A DNA stretch of 64,000 nt from Hymenobacter edaphi (GCF_003258365.1 NZ_QHKM01000001.1:1426001-1490000); one strand, 5' to 3'; positions 18,786 to 27,760 are shown, numbered from the stretch's first letter. Made by a program: numbers and translations. Notes: a model not told the origin generated them from the letters alone.

Positions 18786-19079
18786 AGCGGCCTTCATTCA
18801 TAGATGTTTTCTCGGACGGCAGCCCCAAAGGGGGCTTTGTTCATCGTGCCCGAACGGGTACGCCGACGCGCTGTGCCCCAAGCGCCGCACCCGGGCTCAA
18901 CTGCCGCGCACTAAGTTCCGGGTTCGGCGCGCCGGCCCTATGCCGGTAGCCACCAGTCAGTTTCTGCCCTGGCTTGTCCGCGCCGCTTGCCGGCGCCGCT
19001 GCTCCTTCCGAATCAGCTCCCGCCGGCTTGGCTGGCGGGCTGAGTGCTTCCTTTTCCCACCACAACCAACCTTCCCACC
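18786..19079. other. Gap without gene between the two glycosidases
   Basis: About 290 bases hold no convincing reading frame on either strand. Near the left end, CCCCAAAGGGG is a short palindrome. No consensus -7 box was seen close to the next ATG at 19080, so the second glycosidase may be read from the GH2 promoter. Confidence 0.5.
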
Positions 19080-21221
19080 ATGCCCAACACCTTACCGCAT
19101 TCCCGTTTGCTTACTCCCAAAGCCCTCGGCACGCCGCGCCGTTGGGGGCTTCTGCTGGTGCTACTGCTGCTGGCCGGTCCGGCCAAAATCTGGGCTCAGG
19201 CCATCAACGCCCGCTTTTTCGGGGTGAACTACTGGTACCCGGGCGCCAGCCTGACGCCCCTGCAGGCCAATCTGAAAGAGGCCGACCTGAAGTGGATGCG
19301 CATCGGCGGCAAGCTCTACGACGACACCTAGACCGCGCCCAGCCAGTACGACGCGGCCATTCAGTACGCCAAAGCCACCGGCTGTGAGCCCGTCGTGCAG
19401 GTGCCCATCACGCTCACGGCCGCCCAGCTCGACCAGTTCATCACCTACTTCAACACCACCAAGGGCTATAACATCACCTACTGGTCCATCGGCAACGAGG
19501 CCGACCCGGCCGACAACAGCGCTACTACCAACGTCAACGAGCCGCTGGCGTGGTCGGCGGGCACGTTGCAGAACCCCAAGGGCTACACCTACGCCACCTG
19601 GGTGGCGCAGTTCAAGGTGCTGGCCACGCGCCTGAAAACCACCGCGCCGGGCAGCAAGCTGGTGGGGCCGGATTTCCGGCTGTTCTACCAGCTGGTTATC
19701 AGCGACTACTACAAGAAGTTTCTGGAGGACGTGGGCGTGCAGAAGGTGGGCGCGGTGCCCATGCTCGATTACCTCGCCTTTCACTTCTACGGCGACAAAA
19801 CCGAGTCGGAGCTGGACGCGCGCTTCGACGCGCTGCAGGCCCTCATCGACGCGGCCAACGCCACGCGCACCGGCCTGGGCATCGGCTCCCCGGCCCTGCG
19901 GCTGGCGTTGATGGAGGTGAATGCCGAGGCGGGCTCGGGCAGCGGGCAGCTCAAGCCCTGGGACTTTCGCGCCGGGCAGTTTGTGGCCCTGATGGCCAAG
20001 CAGGTGATGAAGCGCAGCGGCCTGGCCGTCACGCCCTGGAGCATCTACGAAAACTCGGGCAGCCAGGGCAGCACCGACTTTTCGCTGTTCAACCCGGGCG
20101 GCTCGCGCCGCTCCACCCTGCAGCACCTGGCCCTGCTCAGCCAGCACCGCCGCGACAACGTGATGAACGGCCAGCAGAGCGGCGAAGCTGACCGCGTGGT
20201 GTTCCTCGGCATGCGCGGGCAAACGGGCCCCGCGGCCGGCTACACCGTGCTGCTGATGAACCTACAGGCGGCCACCAGCTACACCTACCGCGCCTCCCTC
20301 GACAACCTCTACCACGGCGCGGAGCAGGTGCGCATCAAGCTGGAGGGTTACTCCGGGGTGACTACGCAGCTCCACGGCACGCTGGCCCCGCGCAGCACCC
20401 ACCTCTACCACCTCGACGCCCAGGGCAAGGTGCTCAGCCAGCTCGTATACGCCGAGGGCGACGCGGCCCCGGTGGAGCAGCAGACCTTCCACGCCGTCGA
20501 CAAGCTCACCGCAGGCTACCTGCGCCCCCTGGACGGGCTCGGCACCAGCAACCTCGTGCAGGACACCAGCCCCGACCTCACGCTCAGCTCCTTCGAATGG
20601 CGGCTGCAGCCGGCCGAGCCGGGCTACTTCTACCTCGTAAACCAGTACACCGGGCGCGCCCTGCGCCCCACCGGCACCAGCGCCGAGTACAACCTCGACG
20701 GGCGCCCCATCGGCCAAATCGTGCTCGACGCCACCAACCGCTACGACTACGTGAGCCAGTGGCAGCTGCAGCCCTCGGGCGACGCGGACTACTACTGGCT
20801 GAAAAACCGCTCTTCCGGCAAGTACCTGCGCCCCCAAAGCGGCTCCACGGCCGACAACGCCGCCATCGTGCAGAACGTGCTCGACCCCAGTCTCTCCTCG
20901 TTTAAGTGGCGCCTCAACGCCCAGGGCTTCGTGCCCGCCCCGGTGGCCCGCGCCAGCAACGCTACGGCTACAACCACCGAAACGGCGGGCGCCGGGGCCG
21001 ACGTGCAACTGTACCCCAATCCGGTGCAGGACGCCTTGACGGTGGAAACCGGCGCCGAAACGGCCGAGCTGACCCTGCGCGACCTGACGGGCAAAGCCTG
21101 CCGCCGCCAAACCTTCGGCCGCCGCGGGCAGCTGGCCCTGCACGGCCTGCCAGCGGGCGTTTACACGCTGACGGTCAGCACGGCCGCCGGGCAGGTGCAC
21201 CGGCGCGTGGTGAAGCAGTAG
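19080..21221 (+). pseudogene. Secreted glycosidase with T9SS sorting domain, interrupted by in-frame TAG
   Basis: One continuous frame of 713 codons is broken only by TAG at codon 84 (19329-19331), between GGKLYDDT and TAPSQYDAA; a single base change from TAC would explain it. The signal peptide (LLLVLLLLAGPAKIWAQ) lies before the stop, so a restart downstream would yield a non-exported protein. The body is a clan GH-A-like barrel: probable acid/base E140 in WSIGNE and nucleophile E279 in ALMEVNAE. A ricin-like beta-trefoil follows (repeats around YLRP and ALRP), and the end (VQLYPNPVQDALTVETG... RRVVKQ) is a T9SS type A sorting domain. The exact GH family is not certain. A sequencing error is an alternative to true inactivation. 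Confidence 0.85.
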
Positions 21222-21257
21222 AGGCAGAGCAGAGGCGTTTCGCGGTGTAAAACGCCC

Positions 21258-21422
21258 GTCATCCTGAGCATGTCGCGCATCAAGCGAGGACGAAGGACCT
21301 TCCTCGAACCCTGCACCAACTACGAAGCGCAGCCACTAACGCCCAATCGTAAGCGTCTGCACTTCGTCGGTAGCGGCGAGGCAGGGTGCGAGAAAGGTCC
21401 TTCGGCTGCGCCTCAGGATGAC
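21258..21422. repeat. Dispersed inverted repeat (GTCATCCTGAG type)
   Basis: The ends GTCATCCTGAG (21258-21268) and CTCAGGATGAC (21412-21422) pair perfectly. Inner blocks CGAAGGACCTT and AAGGTCCTTCG, and ACCCTGC and GCAGGGT, also pair, around a non-palindromic centre of about 60 nt. It lies between the glycosidase pseudogene and the insertion sequence and is a longer relative of the GTCATGCTGAGC elements. Confidence 0.75.
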
Positions 21423-21439
21423 GTTCTATTTCTGCCCTA

Positions 21440-22266
21440 GGATCTGTTCTCAATTGAGGTATGAGGTGCTGACGCGTAGTGCTACAAATGCGTTGTAGGA
21501 GCTATCCAATTTGTCGTAGCGCGTGGCCACCCGGCGGAAATGCTTGAGTTTGTTGATCGTTTGTTCGATGTGGTGGCGTTGCGCATAGGCCAGCGGGTCG
21601 AAGTGGGGCATGTGCTTGCGCCGCGGGTTGGGCTTGATGACTGCGACGGCTCCGGCCGCCGCGATTTGCGCCCGCAAGGCGTCGCTGTCGTAAGCGGCAT
21701 CGGCCACCACTTGCTGCGCCGGGGCGGGCCACGGGGCCAGCAGGCCGGCCGCTTCCGGGCAGTCCCCCGCCGGGCCGGGCGTCAGCTGCCAGCCCAACAC
21801 GTTGCCCGCCCCGTCCGTGGTCAAATGGAGTTTGGTCGTGTTGCCGCCCCGGCTGCGGCCAACGGCTTGTGCCCCCGCTTTTTTTTCGCGCCCGTACCCT
21901 GCTGGTGCACCCGCACGCTGGTCGAGTCGAGTTGCACCTGCCGCTGGCGGGCATGCGGCACCCGGCGCTTGTGGCGAATCAGCCACACGGCGGCCCGCTC
22001 CCAGACGCCCGCGTCCCGCCAGCGGGCAAAGCGCACATACACCCGGTGCCAGTGGCCCAGGTGGGCTGGCAGGTCGCGCCACGGCGCCCCCGTCCGGCCC
22101 AGCCAGAGGACGGCTTCCACAAACCCGCGCGTGTCACGGGCCGTCACCCCACGGCTGCCGGCTTGGCCTGGCAACAAGGGCGACAACTCCGCCCACATCG
22201 CGTCCGTCAACAAGGTCCTGTCTGCGTTCATGCACCTAAAACCAGCCCGCAATTGAGAACAGTTCC
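21440..22266 (-). mobile_element. IS5-family insertion sequence (IS427-like), 827 bp
   Basis: The terminal inverted repeats GGATCTGTTCTCAATTG (21440-21456) and the complement of GGAACTGTTCTCAATTG (22250-22266) differ at one of 17 positions. A TA dinucleotide flanks both ends (21438-21439 and 22267-22268), fitting the 2-bp TA duplication of the IS427 group. The transposase fills almost the whole element and its stop lies inside the left repeat. The element looks intact. It landed 50 bp upstream of the MtfA-like peptidase gene and may have displaced its promoter. Confidence 0.9.
21450..22231 (-). CDS. IS5-family transposase made by -1 frameshifting
   Basis: Two overlapping frames encode one DDE transposase. 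The first runs from ATG 22231 (MNADRTLLTDAMWAELSPLLP) to a stop at 21821; the second carries the rest and stops at 21450. They meet at a run of eight A on the coding strand (21879-21886), where reading AAA-AAA then slipping back one base joins TGAKKK to AGAQAVGRSRGG. Catalytic Asp residues are in VQLDSTSV and VVADAAYDSD, and the Glu near HHIEQTINKLKHFRR. This is the usual expression mode of many IS5/IS427 elements, so the split is probably functional and not a mutation. Confidence 0.87.
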
Positions 22267-22316
22267 TACAGTGGCCCGGCCGCAACTATCCGCCGCGCCT
22301 GCCGTTCTTGCCCGCT

Positions 22317-23255
22317 ATGAATTACCTCGTCGGCCTGGCCGTGCTGGCCCTGGTGGCCTTCCTGATTTACCGCTTCGCTACGGCCGGCGGGCGGCAGCGC
22401 GCCGCCATCCTGCGCCAGCCCTTCCCGGAGCCCTGGCGGCAGCTGCTCACCGAGCGCGTGGCCTTCTATTCGGCCCTCACCGACACCGAAAAGCTGCGCT
22501 TCGAGAAGCAGGTGCAGCTGTTTCTGGCCCGCACGCGCATCACCGGCATCAAAACCGGCATCGACGACGCGACCCGGCTGCTGGTGGCCAGCTCGGCCGT
22601 GATTCCCATCTTCGGTTTTCGTGGTGGCTGGGAGTACGACAACCTGGGCGAGGTGCTCGTCTTCCCCGACGCCTGGCAGCTGCCGCGCGACGAAAGCCGG
22701 GAAATTGCCCCGCTGGAAGGCACCCTGCTCGGCTCGGTGCAGAACTTCCAGACCGACCACTACATGCGCCTCTCGAAGGCCGCGCTGGAGCAGGGCTTCC
22801 GCGACGCGAAGGACAAGCAGAACGTGGGCATTCACGAGTTTGCCCACCTGCTCGACGAGGCCGACGGCCAAATCGACGGGGTGCCGCTGCTGCTGCTGCC
22901 GCCGGCGCTGGTGCCCGAGTGGCAGCGCGTGATGCACCAGGAAATCGAGCAGATCCGGGCCGGCAAGTCCAGCATCGGCGACTACGGCGGCACGAGCACG
23001 GCCGAGTTTTTCGCCGTGGTGCTGGAGTATTTCTTCGAGAAGCCCGAGCAGCTGGAGCAGCACCACCCGCAGCTCTACGAGCTGCTCACCCGCACCTTCC
23101 GCCAAGACCCCGGCCTGCGCTTCGCCCGCTTCGACCCGCGCCGCCTGCTGCGCAAAGCCCCCAAGCGCCTCGGCCGCAACGACCCCTGCCCCTGCGGCTC
23201 GGGCGAGAAGTTCAAGAACTGCTGCCAGCTCAAGCAAGAGGCGGAAGCGGCGTAG
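22317..23255 (+). CDS. MtfA-like zinc peptidase with C-terminal SEC-C motif
   Basis: A 312-residue protein. It has an N-terminal membrane anchor (MNYLVGLAVLALVAFLIYRF). The MtfA (DgsA anti-repressor) domain follows, with zinc motif H173-E-F-A-H177 in VGIHEFAHLLDEADG and further conserved TSTAEFFAVVLEYFFE. MtfA is a metallopeptidase that in Escherichia coli modulates the Mlc repressor. The C-terminus carries a SEC-C zinc motif (RNDPCPCGSGEKFKNCC), a fusion seen in Bacteroidota and beta-proteobacteria. ATG 22317 is preferred to TTG 22308. The insertion sequence ends 50 bp upstream, so its native promoter may be altered. Confidence 0.9.
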   Translation: MNYLVGLAVLALVAFLIYRFATAGGRQRAAILRQPFPEPWRQLLTERVAFYSALTDTEKLRFEKQVQLFLARTRITGIKTGIDDATRLLVASSAVIPIFGFRGGWEYDNLGEVLVFPDAWQLPRDESREIAPLEGTLLGSVQNFQTDHYMRLSKAALEQGFRDAKDKQNVGIHEFAHLLDEADGQIDGVPLLLLPPALVPEWQRVMHQEIEQIRAGKSSIGDYGGTSTAEFFAVVLEYFFEKPEQLEQHHPQLYELLTRTFRQDPGLRFARFDPRRLLRKAPKRLGRNDPCPCGSGEKFKNCCQLKQEAEAA

Positions 23256-23262
23256 TACCACG

Positions 23263-23270
23263 TATTTTTG
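23263..23270 (+). promoter_or_regulatory. -7 promoter element TATTTTTG
   Basis: An exact TAnnTTTG box begins 8 nt after the stop of the MtfA-like gene and ends 5 nt before the ATG at 23276. It indicates an independent, leaderless transcript for the small membrane protein. Confidence 0.55.
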
Positions 23271-23275
23271 CCCGC

Positions 23276-23605
23276 ATGAGCCTGCTGCGCACCATCCGGG
23301 AAGGTTGTGACTGGACGCCGCGGGTGCCGGCGTGGCGACAGTTGCTGGGAATTTTCCCCCCGCAGCTGGTTGGCCTGGGCTTCATCGGCTTGGGCCTGTG
23401 GCTACAGCTACGCGGCGCAGAGTCCGTCACCTATGTTGTTCACGGCCAGCCGCCCCGCCCTACTGGCGGCCCTTGGCTGCTCTACGTACTGGGAGGGGGC
23501 ATCATGCTCCTTTCGCTGTCTTACACAGTGCAGACATTTAACTCATGGCGCCGACAGAAGCAGGTTCCGCCGGGTCGTTTGGGTCGTCGGCACCGGCTTG
23601 GGTAG
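23276..23605 (+). CDS. Small two-helix membrane protein, unknown function
   Basis: A 109-residue protein with two membrane segments, LLGIFPPQLVGLGFIGLGLWLQL (about 23-45) and PWLLYVLGGGIMLLSLSYTV (about 68-87), and basic flanks (WRRQKQ, RLGRRHRLG). The ATG at 23276 sits 5 nt behind a consensus -7 box, which supports it being real despite the short length. I recognise no family. It is followed by a minisatellite and a gene remnant, so its C-terminus may not be ancestral. Confidence 0.6.
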   Translation: MSLLRTIREGCDWTPRVPAWRQLLGIFPPQLVGLGFIGLGLWLQLRGAESVTYVVHGQPPRPTGGPWLLYVLGGGIMLLSLSYTVQTFNSWRRQKQVPPGRLGRRHRLG

Positions 23606-23640
23606 CTGCGCAGCGGGCGTCCGGGTCCTGCCAGCTTCTA

Positions 23641-23829
23641 CTAGCCGGCCGCAATGAACTACCAAGCGCCGGAAACCGACTACTGGGCACCGAAAACGGA
23701 TTACTGGCCGCGGGAAACGAACTGCGGGGCACCGGAAACGAACTGCGGAGCGCCGGAAACCTTCTGCTAGCCAGCGAAACGGACTGCTGCCGGCCAGAAA
23801 CCGATTGCTCGGCCCCAGAAATGACCTGC
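23641..23829 (+). repeat. Minisatellite of nine 21-bp units coding for heptapeptides
   Basis: Nine consecutive units of exactly 21 bp share a core close to CCGGAAACGAACTGCGGAGCG, diverging most in the last three. In one plus-strand frame (23545-24042) they read as heptads: LAGRNEL, PSAGNRL, LGTENGL, LAAGNEL, RGTGNEL, RSAGNLL, LASETDC, CRPETDC, SAPEMTC. The unit length keeps the frame open, but the flanks of that frame overlap a gene remnant on the other strand and it has no convincing start, so I do not call a gene. Slippage during replication is the likely origin. Confidence 0.8.
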
Positions 23830-24106
23830 GGAGCGGTCCGGCTGCTCGCCGTACACTTTCTCGCTCACCAAGCCCCGCACGAATGTCTCGAAGTTCGGGG
23901 CCAGGAAGTGGGAAAGCAGGTGCTGCGCGGCATGGTGCCGTTGTGCTGGCGCATCTGGTCGACGTACAAGGCCGGGAACTTGTGGCCCAGCTCGGCCTGC
24001 ACGGCGCGGATCAGCTCGTCGGCAGGCGCGGGCTCCACGTAGCTTTTCAGGGCGTAGGCGTTGTCGTCCCAGAAATCATGGAAATCGGCGGCAAAAAAGG
24101 CGGACT
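23830..24106 (-). pseudogene. SMI1/KNR4 (SUKH) family remnant with internal deletion
   Basis: On the minus strand, residues read from 24106 give DFHDFWDDNAYALKSYVE, then ELIRAVQAELGHKFPALYV, DQMRQHNGTMPRSTCFPT, and stop at 23865. This is the N-terminal half of a SUKH protein. In another frame the following bases read LAPNFETFVRGLVSEKVYGEQ, the typical C-terminal part. About 60 residues between the halves are missing and the frames do not match, so the gene is dead. No start codon remains upstream. SUKH proteins often act as immunity proteins against nuclease toxins. The minisatellite abuts its 3' end. Confidence 0.72.
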
Positions 24107-24206
24107 GGCTGGTGCAGGTAAGCGGCGGTTGGCCAAGGGACCGGCGTAGGGTTTACGGCCGGTTGCTACATTTGGCAACTCCGGCATCCCACGCCGCCCC
24201 AGCCCC

Positions 24207-26057
24207 ATGCACAAACACCTCCTGCCCCTGCTCACGGCCACGCTGCTGGCCGGCTGCGCCCAGAAAGCCACGGCCCCGGCAGCCACCACCCCGCCGCCCG
24301 CTCCCGCCGCGCCGGCTACCCCGCCCGCGCCCAGCTACCAGCAGCAGGCCGACGAGTTTCTGCGCACCTACTCGGCCAAGTACCAGCAGCTCTACACCCA
24401 GTCGAGCGAGGCGGAATGGCGCTCCAACACCCACATCGTGGCCGGCGACACCAGCAACGCCGCCGCTACGGCCCGCGCCAACGAAGCCCTGGCGGCCTTT
24501 ACCGGCAGCACCGGCAACATCCAGCGCCTGCGCGAGCTGCTGGAGCTGGAAGCGCATCTCACGCCCCTGCAGGTAAAGCAGCTGCGCACCGCCCTCTACA
24601 ACGCCGCCGCCTCGCCCCAGACGGCCGCCGAAACGGTGAAGCTGCGCATCAAGGCCGAAACCCAGCAAACCGAAAAGCTCTACGGCTTCGAGTACAAGTA
24701 CCAGGGCAAGTCGGTGACGACCAACGACCTGGACCGCGTGCTGCGCGAGGAAAAGAACCCGCAGAAGCGCCTGGCGGCCTGGCAGGCGTCCAAGGCCGTG
24801 GGCCCCACCCTCAAGGACGGCCTGCTGAACCTGCGCGGCCTGCGCAACAAGGTGGTGCAGGACCTGGGCTACCCCGACTACTTCACCTACCAGGCCTCCG
24901 ACTACGGCGTGACCCGGCCGGAAATGATGGAGATGGTGCGCAAAATCAACCAGGAGCTGCGCCCGCTCTACCGCGAGCTGCACACCTACGCCCGCTACGA
25001 GCTGGCCAAAAAATACGGCCAGCAGCAGGTGCCCGACTACCTGCCCGCCCATTGGCTGCCCAACCGCTGGGGCCAGGACTGGAGCGCCATGGTCGACGTG
25101 AAAGGCCTCAACCTCGACCCCATTCTCGCCCAGAAAGGCCCCGAATGGCAGGTGCGGCAGGCCGAGCGGTTCTACCAGAGCCTGGGCTTCCCCAACCTGC
25201 CCGAAACCTTCTGGAGCAAGAGCAGCCTCTACCCGCTGCCGGCGGGGGCGGGCTACAAGAAAAACAACCACGCCTCGGCCTGGCACCTGGACCTCGACCG
25301 GGACGTGCGCAGCCTGATGAGCGTGGAGCCCAACACCGAGTGGTACGAAACCACCCACCACGAGCTGGGCCACATCTACTACTACCTCACCTACACCAAC
25401 CCCGACGTGCCCGTGCTGCTGCGCAGCGGCGCCAACCGCGCCTACCACGAGGCCATGGGCAGCCTGATGGGCCTGGCCGCCACCCAGAAGCCCTTCCTGG
25501 CCGGCCTGGGCCTCATCGACCCCAAAGCGCAGACCAACCAGACCCAGCAGCTGCTGAAGGAGGCGCTGAACTACGTGGTGTTCATTCCCTTTGCCTCGGG
25601 CGTGATGAGCGAGTGGGAAAACAGCTTCTACGCCGACAACCTGCCCGCCGACCAGCTCAACGCCCGCTGGTGGCAGCTCACCAAGCAGTACCAGGGCATC
25701 GTGCCGCCCACCGCGCGGGGCGAAAACTACCTCGACCCGGCCACCAAAACCCACATCAACGACGACCCGGCCCAGTACTACGACTACGCGCTGTCGTACG
25801 TCATCCTGTTTCAGCTCCACGACCACATCAGCAAGCAGATTCTGAAGCAGGACCCGCACGCCACCAACTACTTCGGCAACGAGCAGGTGGGCCGGTTTCT
25901 GCGCGACATGATGTCCCCCGGCGCCTCGGCCGACTGGCGCACCTTGCTGCGCGAGAAAACCGGCGAAGACCTTTCCGCCCGCGCCATGGTCGACTACTTC
26001 CAGCCGCTGATGGCCTACCTCAAGCAGCAGAACAAGGGCCGCAAGTACACCATGTAG
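24207..26057 (+). CDS. M2 family metallopeptidase (peptidyl-dipeptidase A-like) lipoprotein
   Basis: A 616-residue zinc peptidase related to angiotensin-converting enzyme, which cuts dipeptides from peptide C-termini. The zinc motif is H385-E-L-G-H389 with Glu415 in YHEAMGS as the third ligand. The N-terminus has a lipobox (LLTATLLAGC) and a Pro/Ala-rich linker to about residue 45, so it is tethered outside the cytoplasm. Length fits single-domain bacterial homologues. A TACATTTG box (24167-24174) lies 32 nt upstream of the ATG. It is followed by a hairpin and a convergent lipoprotein gene. Confidence 0.94.
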   Translation: MHKHLLPLLTATLLAGCAQKATAPAATTPPPAPAAPATPPAPSYQQQADEFLRTYSAKYQQLYTQSSEAEWRSNTHIVAGDTSNAAATARANEALAAFTGSTGNIQRLRELLELEAHLTPLQVKQLRTALYNAAASPQTAAETVKLRIKAETQQTEKLYGFEYKYQGKSVTTNDLDRVLREEKNPQKRLAAWQASKAVGPTLKDGLLNLRGLRNKVVQDLGYPDYFTYQASDYGVTRPEMMEMVRKINQELRPLYRELHTYARYELAKKYGQQQVPDYLPAHWLPNRWGQDWSAMVDVKGLNLDPILAQKGPEWQVRQAERFYQSLGFPNLPETFWSKSSLYPLPAGAGYKKNNHASAWHLDLDRDVRSLMSVEPNTEWYETTHHELGHIYYYLTYTNPDVPVLLRSGANRAYHEAMGSLMGLAATQKPFLAGLGLIDPKAQTNQTQQLLKEALNYVVFIPFASGVMSEWENSFYADNLPADQLNARWWQLTKQYQGIVPPTARGENYLDPATKTHINDDPAQYYDYALSYVILFQLHDHISKQILKQDPHATNYFGNEQVGRFLRDMMSPGASADWRTLLREKTGEDLSARAMVDYFQPLMAYLKQQNKGRKYTM

Positions 26058-26098
26058 TACCCGGCCCGTACCGCCGCTTACCGCTCTCCCGCCAACGC

Positions 26099-26128
26099 AG
26101 CGGCCTTCCCACTGCCGGAAAGGCCGCT
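26099..26128. terminator. Hairpin between convergent lipoprotein genes
   Basis: The arms AGCGGCCTT and AAGGCCGCT form a 9-bp stem, extended by CC/GG with a bulge. It lies in the 82-bp gap between the M2 peptidase gene and the convergent small lipoprotein gene. Confidence 0.6.
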
Positions 26129-26139
26129 AACGTTGCTGC

Positions 26140-26583
26140 TTAGGGGTTGCGCCGGGCGTAGTGTTCTTCTTCGGCTAAGCGCCCGCTGCTGCGCTGGTAT
26201 TCGTGGCGGATGGTCAACTCCGCGTCCGTCAGCTGCGTGATGGCGGTGCTGCTGGGGTTGCTGGTCCAAAACCCGTCGGCCGTGAGCGTGGCCCCCGCTC
26301 GGGTGTAGGGCGTGGGCGTGAGAAAAGCGGTACCGTCGGGCAGAAAATACTGCAGCGTGGTGGGCGTGACGGCCAGGACGCTGTGCCGCCCGTTCTGCAG
26401 CGGGAAGGTTTGCGTGTATTGCGAAGCGACCGTGCCGGTGCTGTTGTACACGAAGGTGGTGACGCTGAGGTAGTCCCAGCGGCCGGTGAAGGAGGGCTCG
26501 GGCCGGGGGGCGTCCTTTTTTCCGCAGGCACTGGCCGTTACCAACAGCGCGCCGACCAACACGGCGGGTAATGAACGAAGCAT
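26140..26583 (-). CDS. Small lipoprotein, lipocalin-like
   Basis: A 147-residue protein with a lipoprotein signal (SLPAVLVGALLVTASAC). The mature part starts with FTGRWDYLSVTTFVYN and continues in alternating strands (LAVTPTTLQYFLPDGT, LTIRHEYQR), resembling the lipocalin-like domains of Bacteroidota lipoproteins that begin with a GxW motif. It has no identifiable ligand. ATG 26583 is chosen over a TTG two codons upstream. It is monocistronic and divergent from the esterase gene. Confidence 0.72.
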   Translation of the reverse strand: MLRSLPAVLVGALLVTASACGKKDAPRPEPSFTGRWDYLSVTTFVYNSTGTVASQYTQTFPLQNGRHSVLAVTPTTLQYFLPDGTAFLTPTPYTRAGATLTADGFWTSNPSSTAITQLTDAELTIRHEYQRSSGRLAEEEHYARRNP

Positions 26584-26845
26584 AGACAATGGCTAAAAAT
26601 CAGAAAGCAGTCTTCCTCCCAGGTGGCCGTTTTGCGGCCTTTCCTTTGCAGCGCCGCCGCGACCGGGAGGGTACCGGCAGTTACGCAGGGGCAATGTCAG
26701 CCAGGGCGGGCAAAAAAACAACTTGCCCGCTACTTTGCACCGGCTTTGCCGTCGTCCGCGGCCCGCGCCGGGCTGCGGTGGGCCGGCCCCGGTAGCCCGG
26801 CGCGGGCGCTCTGCTTACATTTTTGGTCTCCTTACCCGTCCTGCC

Positions 26846-27691
26846 ATGCGCTTTGGCTTGCTTAACATCTTGTTGCTGCTGTTCTGGCTGAGTGGCAGCC
26901 TGCGCGTGGCCGCCCAAACCGGCGGTGCGGCGGCCCCACTCGTCATCGGCGAGACGTTCACCGTCGACTCCAAGGTGCTCGGCGAAACCCGCCGCATCAA
27001 CGTGTACCTGCCGGCCGGCTACGCCGAATCGGCCACGCTGCGCCTGCCGGTGCTCTACATGCCCGACGGGGGCATGAACGAGGATTTTCTGCACGTGGCG
27101 GGGCTGGTGCAGGTGTCCGTCGGCAACGAAACCATGCGGCCGTTCATGCTCGTCGGCATTGCCAACACCGAGCGGCGGCGCGACCTGACGGGCCCCACCG
27201 ACGTAGCCGAGGACCGCAAAATTGCCCCGCGCGTGGGCGGCTCGGCCGCGTTCCGGCAGTTTATCCGCACCGAGCTGATGCCCGCCGTGCGCGCCCGCTA
27301 CCGCACCACCGACGAAACCGCCGTGGTGGGCGAGTCGCTGGCGGGGCTGTTCGTGGTCGAGACGCTGCTGCTGGAGCCCTCCCTGTTCACTTCCTACGTG
27401 GCCATCGACCCCAGCCTGTGGTGGAACAAAAACGCCCTGGTGCGCCAATCAGCCCAGCTGCTGCAGGCCCAGGCCGGTAAGCTGAGCTCCAAAACCGTGT
27501 ACCTGACCACCAGCAGCCAGGGCGACCTTGCGGCCATGCAGCAGCTCGCCGATGTGCTGACCACGACGGCGGCGCGCACCGGCCTGCGCAGCTACTACGA
27601 GCCGCTGCCCACCGAAACGCACGCCACCATTTATCACCCGGCAGCGCTGCGGGCCTTCCGGCTGCTGTTCAAGCCCGCCGCCTCGAAGTAG
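26846..27691 (+). CDS. Secreted alpha/beta hydrolase (esterase D / IroE-like)
   Basis: A 281-residue exported esterase-like protein. A signal peptide (ILLLLFWLSGSLRVAAQ) is followed by the Fes/IroE-type fold: RRINVYLPAGYAE, LPVLYMPDGG, nucleophile S164 in VVGESLAGLF, AIDPSLWWNKN and a C-terminal His in THATIYHP. These enzymes cut esters of siderophores or acylated sugars. ATG 26846 is taken since it begins the signal peptide. A TA-rich box with TTTTTG (26816-26825) lies about 20 nt upstream. A strong terminator follows. Confidence 0.88.
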   Translation: MRFGLLNILLLLFWLSGSLRVAAQTGGAAAPLVIGETFTVDSKVLGETRRINVYLPAGYAESATLRLPVLYMPDGGMNEDFLHVAGLVQVSVGNETMRPFMLVGIANTERRRDLTGPTDVAEDRKIAPRVGGSAAFRQFIRTELMPAVRARYRTTDETAVVGESLAGLFVVETLLLEPSLFTSYVAIDPSLWWNKNALVRQSAQLLQAQAGKLSSKTVYLTTSSQGDLAAMQQLADVLTTTAARTGLRSYYEPLPTETHATIYHPAALRAFRLLFKPAASK

Positions 27692-27721
27692 CGCCGATGC
27701 CCCGGCCCGTTAGAAAACCCA

Positions 27722-27760
27722 AAGCCCGCCCGGATGCTGCTGAAGCAACCGGGCGGGCTT
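27722..27760. terminator. Intrinsic bidirectional terminator
   Basis: The arms AAGCCCGCCCGG and CCGGGCGGGCTT form a perfect 12-bp stem with a 15-nt loop. GAAAAC and GTTTTC flank it, giving a T-rich tail in both directions. It separates the esterase and the convergent pirin gene. Confidence 0.88.

Noticed and set aside
19329-19331. Recoding of TAG as pyrrolysine or another amino acid
   Set aside because: No pyrrolysine genes are seen, other genes in the window do not show in-frame TAG, and the organism type does not use it. A mutation or sequencing error is simpler.
21821-22231. Transposase inactivated by frameshift
   Set aside because: The frame change falls on a run of eight A, the usual slippery site for IS5-type elements, and both frames are well preserved.
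23641-23829. Possible CRISPR array
   Set aside because: The 21-bp units follow each other without spacers, and no cas genes are near.
23545-24042. A 165-codon plus-strand frame containing the heptad repeats
   Set aside because: It begins inside the preceding membrane protein gene, lacks a promoter or convincing start, and its second half is antisense to the SUKH remnant.
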